This document shows, one piece after another, positions 24,024 to 27,048 of a stretch of 27,048 nucleotides of DNA (its first letter is position 1; each line of letters opens with the position of its first letter). The translations under genes were made by a program, and so were the position numbers. Origin of the DNA: Rhodospirillaceae bacterium (lineage in GTDB: Bacteria; Pseudomonadota; Alphaproteobacteria; UBA11136). Below the pieces are notes generated by a model. The model was given only the letters and a program-made list of their open reading frames with translations, was not told the DNA's origin and made no database searches. The stretch is taken from contig JABJES010000084.1 in NCBI GenBank assembly GCA_018663165.1, positions 1 to 27,048 on the forward strand, given 5' to 3'.

Positions 24024-24977
24024 ATGCCGTCCCTCAAAGTCGCTCTGCAGATGGACCCGGTCGAGACCATCGACATTGACGCCGACAGCAGTTTTGTTCT
24101 CGGCCTTGAGGCACAGCGGCGGGGCCATGAACTTTTTCACTATTTGCCCAAAGATATGTCGTTTTGCGAGGACCGTGTTGTCGCCCGCCTGCGGCCGCTT
24201 ACCTTCCGACGCGAGAAGGGCAATCATTTCGATCTCGGCGCATCAGAAGCCCGCGACCTCGGCGAGCTCGACGTCATCTTAATGCGTCAGGACCCACCCT
24301 TTGACATGGCCTATATCACCGCCACCCACATGTTGGAGCATATCCATCCCGGCACTTTAGTGGTCAACGATCCGGTCCATGTGCGCAATGCGCCGGAAAA
24401 AATATTCGTCACCCGCTTTGCCGATCTGATGCCCGAAACCCTGATCTCCGGCGACACGGAAATGATCACCGCGTTTCGCGCCACCCACCGGGATATTATT
24501 CTTAAACCCCTGTTCGGCAATGGCGGGGCCGGGGTTTTTCATCTGCCGCCCGCGGACGAAAATTTTTCAGCGTTACTGGAAATGTTTACCCAAGATAACC
24601 GCGAGCCGATCATCGCCCAACGCTATCTGCCCGAAATCCGCCAGGGCGACAAACGCATCATCCTCATCGACGGCGAACCGGCGGGCGGCGTGGCGCGCAT
24701 TCCAGCGATCGGCGAAGCACGGGCCAACCTTCACGCGGGCGCAACGGCCGAGCGATCCGAGCTGACCAGGCGAGAGCATGAAATCTGTGCGGCCATCGGC
24801 CCGGCGCTTAAAGAAAGAGGATTGGTTTTTGCCGGCATCGACGTCATCGGCGACTACCTCACCGAGATCAACGTCACCTCACCGACCGGCCTGCAGGAGA
24901 TCAACCGCTTCGACGGCTTGACCGGCGACAATACCTTAGAGGCGAAAATCTGGGCGGCGATTGAGGCCCGGCTATGA
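24024..24977 (+). CDS. gshB: Glutathione synthase
   Basis: A full-length 317-aa ATP-grasp glutathione synthase that joins gamma-glutamylcysteine and glycine. It opens KVALQMDPVETIDIDADSSF and has MRQDPPFDMAYITATHMLE, VNDPVHVRNAPEKIF, the glycine-rich ATP loop LKPLFGNGGAGVF and the metal/active-site segment FAGIDVIGDYLTEINVTSPTG. AAGGAT precedes the ATG at normal spacing. Its last base pairs overlap the start of the next gene (ATGA). The final ~102 bp recur, diverged, at 26801-26902 beyond the pentapeptide gene, so the 3' end of this gene may be a hybrid. The enzyme itself is intact. Confidence 0.97.
   Translation: MPSLKVALQMDPVETIDIDADSSFVLGLEAQRRGHELFHYLPKDMSFCEDRVVARLRPLTFRREKGNHFDLGASEARDLGELDVILMRQDPPFDMAYITATHMLEHIHPGTLVVNDPVHVRNAPEKIFVTRFADLMPETLISGDTEMITAFRATHRDIILKPLFGNGGAGVFHLPPADENFSALLEMFTQDNREPIIAQRYLPEIRQGDKRIILIDGEPAGGVARIPAIGEARANLHAGATAERSELTRREHEICAAIGPALKERGLVFAGIDVIGDYLTEINVTSPTGLQEINRFDGLTGDNTLEAKIWAAIEARL
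24876..24977 (+). repeat. Left copy of gshB 3'-end repeat
   Basis: The last 102 bp of gshB match 26801-26902 without gaps; I counted 87 of 102 identical positions by eye. The encoded 33 C-terminal residues differ at only three places from the right copy. Most differences are at third codon positions, as expected of two alleles that diverged while both were under coding constraint. Confidence 0.9.
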
Positions 24978-26782
24978 ACGACGACACCACCGATAGAATG
25001 GATGCTGAAGACCTTAAGCGGATTCTTCGTGCCCACCTACAATGGCTCCGAACCGACGGAAAGGAAGGCGAGCGCGCCAACCTCAAAAATGCCAGCCTTC
25101 AGGAGGCCAGCCTTCAAGAGACTGACCTTCAAGGGGCCGATCTTCAAGAGGCCAATCTTCAAGGGGCCAATCTTCAAGGGGCCAACCTTCAGGGTGCCAA
25201 TCTTGAAGAAGCTAATCTCGAAAGGGCCATGCTTCCATTGGCCGACCTTCAAGAGGCTAACCTTCAGGGCTCCAACTTGGGCAACGCCAATTTTATTAAG
25301 GCTGATCTTAAAAAGGCCTGGCTTATTAAAGCTAAACTTGATGCGGCTCTGCTTCAGGGAGCAAGCTTAAAGTGGGCCAATCTTCGGGGGGCGAGCCTTG
25401 TAGGAGCCGACCTGGAATCCTTAGAGAAAAAAGATGTATTTACACTCCTCAGATATGCAGATCTCCACGATACAAACTTGACCGACGCCAAACTCTCTAA
25501 TGTCAAAGGCTTACAATCAAGCCAACTCGGTGGCGCAGACCTCACCAACGCGAAGCTTCCCCCGGATATCGCTGAATTCAAGGGCCTGAATCATGTTACG
25601 GAAATTTCTAAACATGCTCGTAATGTCTTTCTCGCGGTTGTCGGCGGCTGCGTCTATTCCTGGCTGACCATCGCGACAACGACGGACGCCGCGCTTCTAA
25701 CCAACTCCGCCTCAACGCCCCTGCCGATTATCCAGACCAAGGTGCCGATTGCCGGGTTTTTCCTTGTCGCCCCGGCGATCCTGTTGACCCTTTATATCTA
25801 TCTTCACATGTATCTCCAGCGTATGTGGGAAGGGCTGGCAAGTCTGCCGGCGATCTTCCCCGACGGCCGCAGGCTGGATGAACGCGCCTATCCATGGCTG
25901 CTCACGAGCCTCGTGCACGCCCATGTGCCGAGACTTAAAACAAATCGCCCGGTCTTCTGGTGGATCGAAATGGCTCTTTCTATTTTGTCGGCATGGTGTC
26001 TTGTGCCGGGCACGATTGCATGGTTCTGGCTACGTCATTTGCCGCTTCACGATTGGCTTGAAACAATCATTCTCATAATTTTGTTTGTCTGTGCCGCAAT
26101 CCTTGGTGTCTCATTTTATCTGGCTGCCCGCTCAACTTTGAACGGAGAAAAGCAGTCAGATATAAATATTAGGGCATTAAAAAATCAGCCTTCTCTCATT
26201 ATTCCTGTGATTTTAATTTTTTTAATCATGGCGCTTCCTATCGTCATATCTGACGGAGCCATTAATGGAACTCCAACCAATTTCGTGGTTCCCAAAAGTG
26301 ACATGCTACATAGAAAGCTTGTTCAGGCAGGTTTCAGCTTGTTTGGTTTTTATCCGGCCCTTGAAATAGAACAAGCAGAAATTTCAAAAAGACCCGAAAA
26401 TTGGGATAAATCAGCTTCTGAATCCGAGATGAAGATTCAATTATCAAAGGTTAAACAAATTAATCTCAAGTTTCGTAACCTGAAATACATGCGTGCATCA
26501 GGAGCTTTTTTTGCAAACGCAAACCTATTCGGATCTGATTTGCGTGGCGCAATACTCGCCAATACAGGCTTTCAAGGTGCAAACCTCGTTTCTACAAACC
26601 TTACAGGTTCGGACCTTTCAAGGGCTAATTTCCAATACGCTGATATTGGAAATGCTGTTTTTATTGGTTCGTGGAATTTAACCAACGAACAAATTCTCTC
26701 TGCGTGTACAGGAACAAGCACTTTTCCTTTGCTGCCACCATATCAAGATTTCGATATGACCGGCTTTAGAGCTTGTAGGTAG
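24974..26782 (+). CDS. Membrane protein with N- and C-terminal pentapeptide repeats
   Basis: A 602-aa protein of unknown function. A short helical opening (DLKRILRAHLQWLRTDGKEGERANL) of the kind seen in many pentapeptide proteins precedes an A-[DN]-L-x-x repeat block at about residues 35-195, predicted to fold as a quadrilateral beta-helix. Five hydrophobic segments follow (about 217-235, 257-279, 327-354, 362-384, 407-427), with a conserved-looking loop LPAIFPDGRRLDERAYPWLL between the second and third. A second pentapeptide block covers about 500-565. The start overlaps the gshB stop by 4 nt. Its 3' half is clearly more AT-rich than neighbouring genes, and a second gshB 3' end follows the stop, so acquisition by transfer is likely. 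No catalytic motif is visible. Confidence 0.9.
   Translation: MNDDTTDRMDAEDLKRILRAHLQWLRTDGKEGERANLKNASLQEASLQETDLQGADLQEANLQGANLQGANLQGANLEEANLERAMLPLADLQEANLQGSNLGNANFIKADLKKAWLIKAKLDAALLQGASLKWANLRGASLVGADLESLEKKDVFTLLRYADLHDTNLTDAKLSNVKGLQSSQLGGADLTNAKLPPDIAEFKGLNHVTEISKHARNVFLAVVGGCVYSWLTIATTTDAALLTNSASTPLPIIQTKVPIAGFFLVAPAILLTLYIYLHMYLQRMWEGLASLPAIFPDGRRLDERAYPWLLTSLVHAHVPRLKTNRPVFWWIEMALSILSAWCLVPGTIAWFWLRHLPLHDWLETIILIILFVCAAILGVSFYLAARSTLNGEKQSDINIRALKNQPSLIIPVILIFLIMALPIVISDGAINGTPTNFVVPKSDMLHRKLVQAGFSLFGFYPALEIEQAEISKRPENWDKSASESEMKIQLSKVKQINLKFRNLKYMRASGAFFANANLFGSDLRGAILANTGFQGANLVSTNLTGSDLSRANFQYADIGNAVFIGSWNLTNEQILSACTGTSTFPLLPPYQDFDMTGFRACR
25097..25276 (+). repeat. 15-bp tandem repeats encoding pentapeptides
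   Basis: Twelve successive 15-bp units of the form CTTCAAGGGGCCAAT encode LQGAN-type pentapeptides. Units at 25142, 25157 and 25172 are almost identical at the DNA level, more than protein conservation alone requires. This suggests recent expansion or slippage. Any change in copy number would keep the frame. Confidence 0.85.
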
Positions 26783-26800
26783 TTAAGGCACGATTAAATT

Positions 26801-26902
26801 ACCTCGCTCACCGGCCTGCAGGAGATTAACCGCTTCGACAATTTAACCGGCGATAATACCTTAGAGGCGAAAATCTGGGCAGCGATTGAGGCGAAGCTTT
26901 AA
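26801..26902 (+). pseudogene. Displaced gshB 3' fragment
   Basis: Downstream of the pentapeptide gene, an open stretch reads TSLTGLQEINRFDNL and continues to AAIEAKL and a TAA stop. This corresponds to the last 33 residues of GshB (30 of 33 identical to the upstream copy). An in-frame TAA at 26795-26797 lies just before it and there is no start, so it cannot be expressed as part of GshB. It is most simply the original or alternative gshB end separated from its gene by the insertion of the pentapeptide gene. It also forms the right copy of the 102-bp direct repeat. Confidence 0.88.
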
Positions 26903-26933
26903 GGGCGGACTGGCCGGGAAAAAGATTCTTCCG

Positions 26934-27048
26934 TCAGCTTGGCCGAAGGCTTTTTTTGATCACCACCTTGAGTGCCTTTTTATCCATCATGCTGCGCAAG
27001 GCATCTTCTACCCCTTCAATCGGCTGTTCATCCGACAAAAGAAGGTCG
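26934..27048 (-). CDS. C terminus of an MDR/zinc-type alcohol dehydrogenase-like protein
   Basis: This is the last 37 codons of a minus-strand gene that enters from the right edge. It reads DLLLSDEQPIEGVEDALRSM, then DKKALKVVIKKS and a TGA stop. The pattern 'I/L-S-x-x-x-P-I/L-E-x-x-x-x-A-L-R-x-M-x-x-x-K-A-L-K-V-V-I' is typical of the C-terminal end of medium-chain (zinc-type) alcohol dehydrogenases and related oxidoreductases. The substrate and cofactor cannot be told from this fragment. It is convergent with the gshB region. Confidence 0.6.
   Translation of the reverse strand, partial: DLLLSDEQPIEGVEDALRSMMDKKALKVVIKKSLRPS

Noticed and set aside
26940..26957. GGCCGAAGGC followed by seven T as a terminator for the gshB side
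   Set aside because: The stem has only three or four pairs and lies inside the end of the convergent dehydrogenase gene; support is too weak to list as a feature.

Overview
The window looks like a piece of an alphaproteobacterial chromosome, most likely Rhodospirillales-like. The reasons are a moderately high GC content, gene orders typical of the class (hrcA-grpE divergent from rph-rdgB-hemW; dnaK-dnaJ-dapB; lpoA-like / rsmI / yraN / BON lipoprotein / gshB), and protein versions such as the PfkB adenosine kinase, the XRE-cupin regulator and the EI24 and DUF2244 membrane proteins. Almost all of it is densely packed housekeeping sequence. Long open frames opposite real genes are common here and were treated as GC-driven shadows. 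I saw no tRNA, rRNA, CRISPR array, transposase or integrase.

Layout. At 1-3334 (minus strand) are the 5' part of an AmpG-like muropeptide permease, the ribosome-associated GTPase TypA/BipA, and an adenosine kinase. At 3568-4781 (plus) an EI24/CysZ-like membrane protein is translationally coupled to a small lipoprotein. At 4799-7619 are endonuclease III, a DUF2244 membrane protein, a lipoprotein and dihydrodipicolinate reductase. At 7734-10981 (minus) is dnaK-dnaJ. At 11224-13721 (minus) is a coupled pair: an AMP/thymidine-phosphorylase-family enzyme and a PRPP-synthetase-family protein. At 13870-15525 is a small accessory module: a secreted SnoaL/DUF4440 protein, a tautomerase, and a divergent XRE-cupin regulator, with strong inverted repeats between the divergent genes. 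At 15731-17453 (minus) is hrcA-grpE, and at 17758-20296 (plus) rph-rdgB-hemW. At 20303-23981 is an envelope/ribosome block (LpoA-like lipoprotein, rsmI, yraN, dual-BON lipoprotein) whose order resembles the E. coli yraL-yraM-yraN-yraP region.

The most unusual part is the right end. A complete gshB (glutathione synthase) is followed, with a 4-nt overlap, by a 602-codon gene for a membrane protein with pentapeptide repeats at both ends. Directly after that gene lies a second, diverged copy of the last ~102 bp of gshB. This second copy is in frame to its own stop codon but has no 5' part. The pentapeptide gene therefore looks like cargo that entered at the 3' end of gshB and rebuilt that end, leaving the displaced end behind. 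No recombinase is visible. A single crossover with a circle carrying a foreign gshB 3' end plus the cargo would give exactly this arrangement. The window closes with the 3' end of a minus-strand gene resembling the C terminus of a zinc-type alcohol dehydrogenase.

Functionally the window combines protein folding and its heat-shock control (HrcA, GrpE, DnaK, DnaJ), translation and RNA maturation (TypA, RsmI, RNase PH), nucleotide salvage and sanitation (adenosine kinase, AMP phosphorylase/PRPP synthetase pair, RdgB), DNA repair (Nth), lysine and peptidoglycan precursor supply and recycling (DapB, AmpG, LpoA-like), haem chaperoning (HemW) and glutathione synthesis (GshB).
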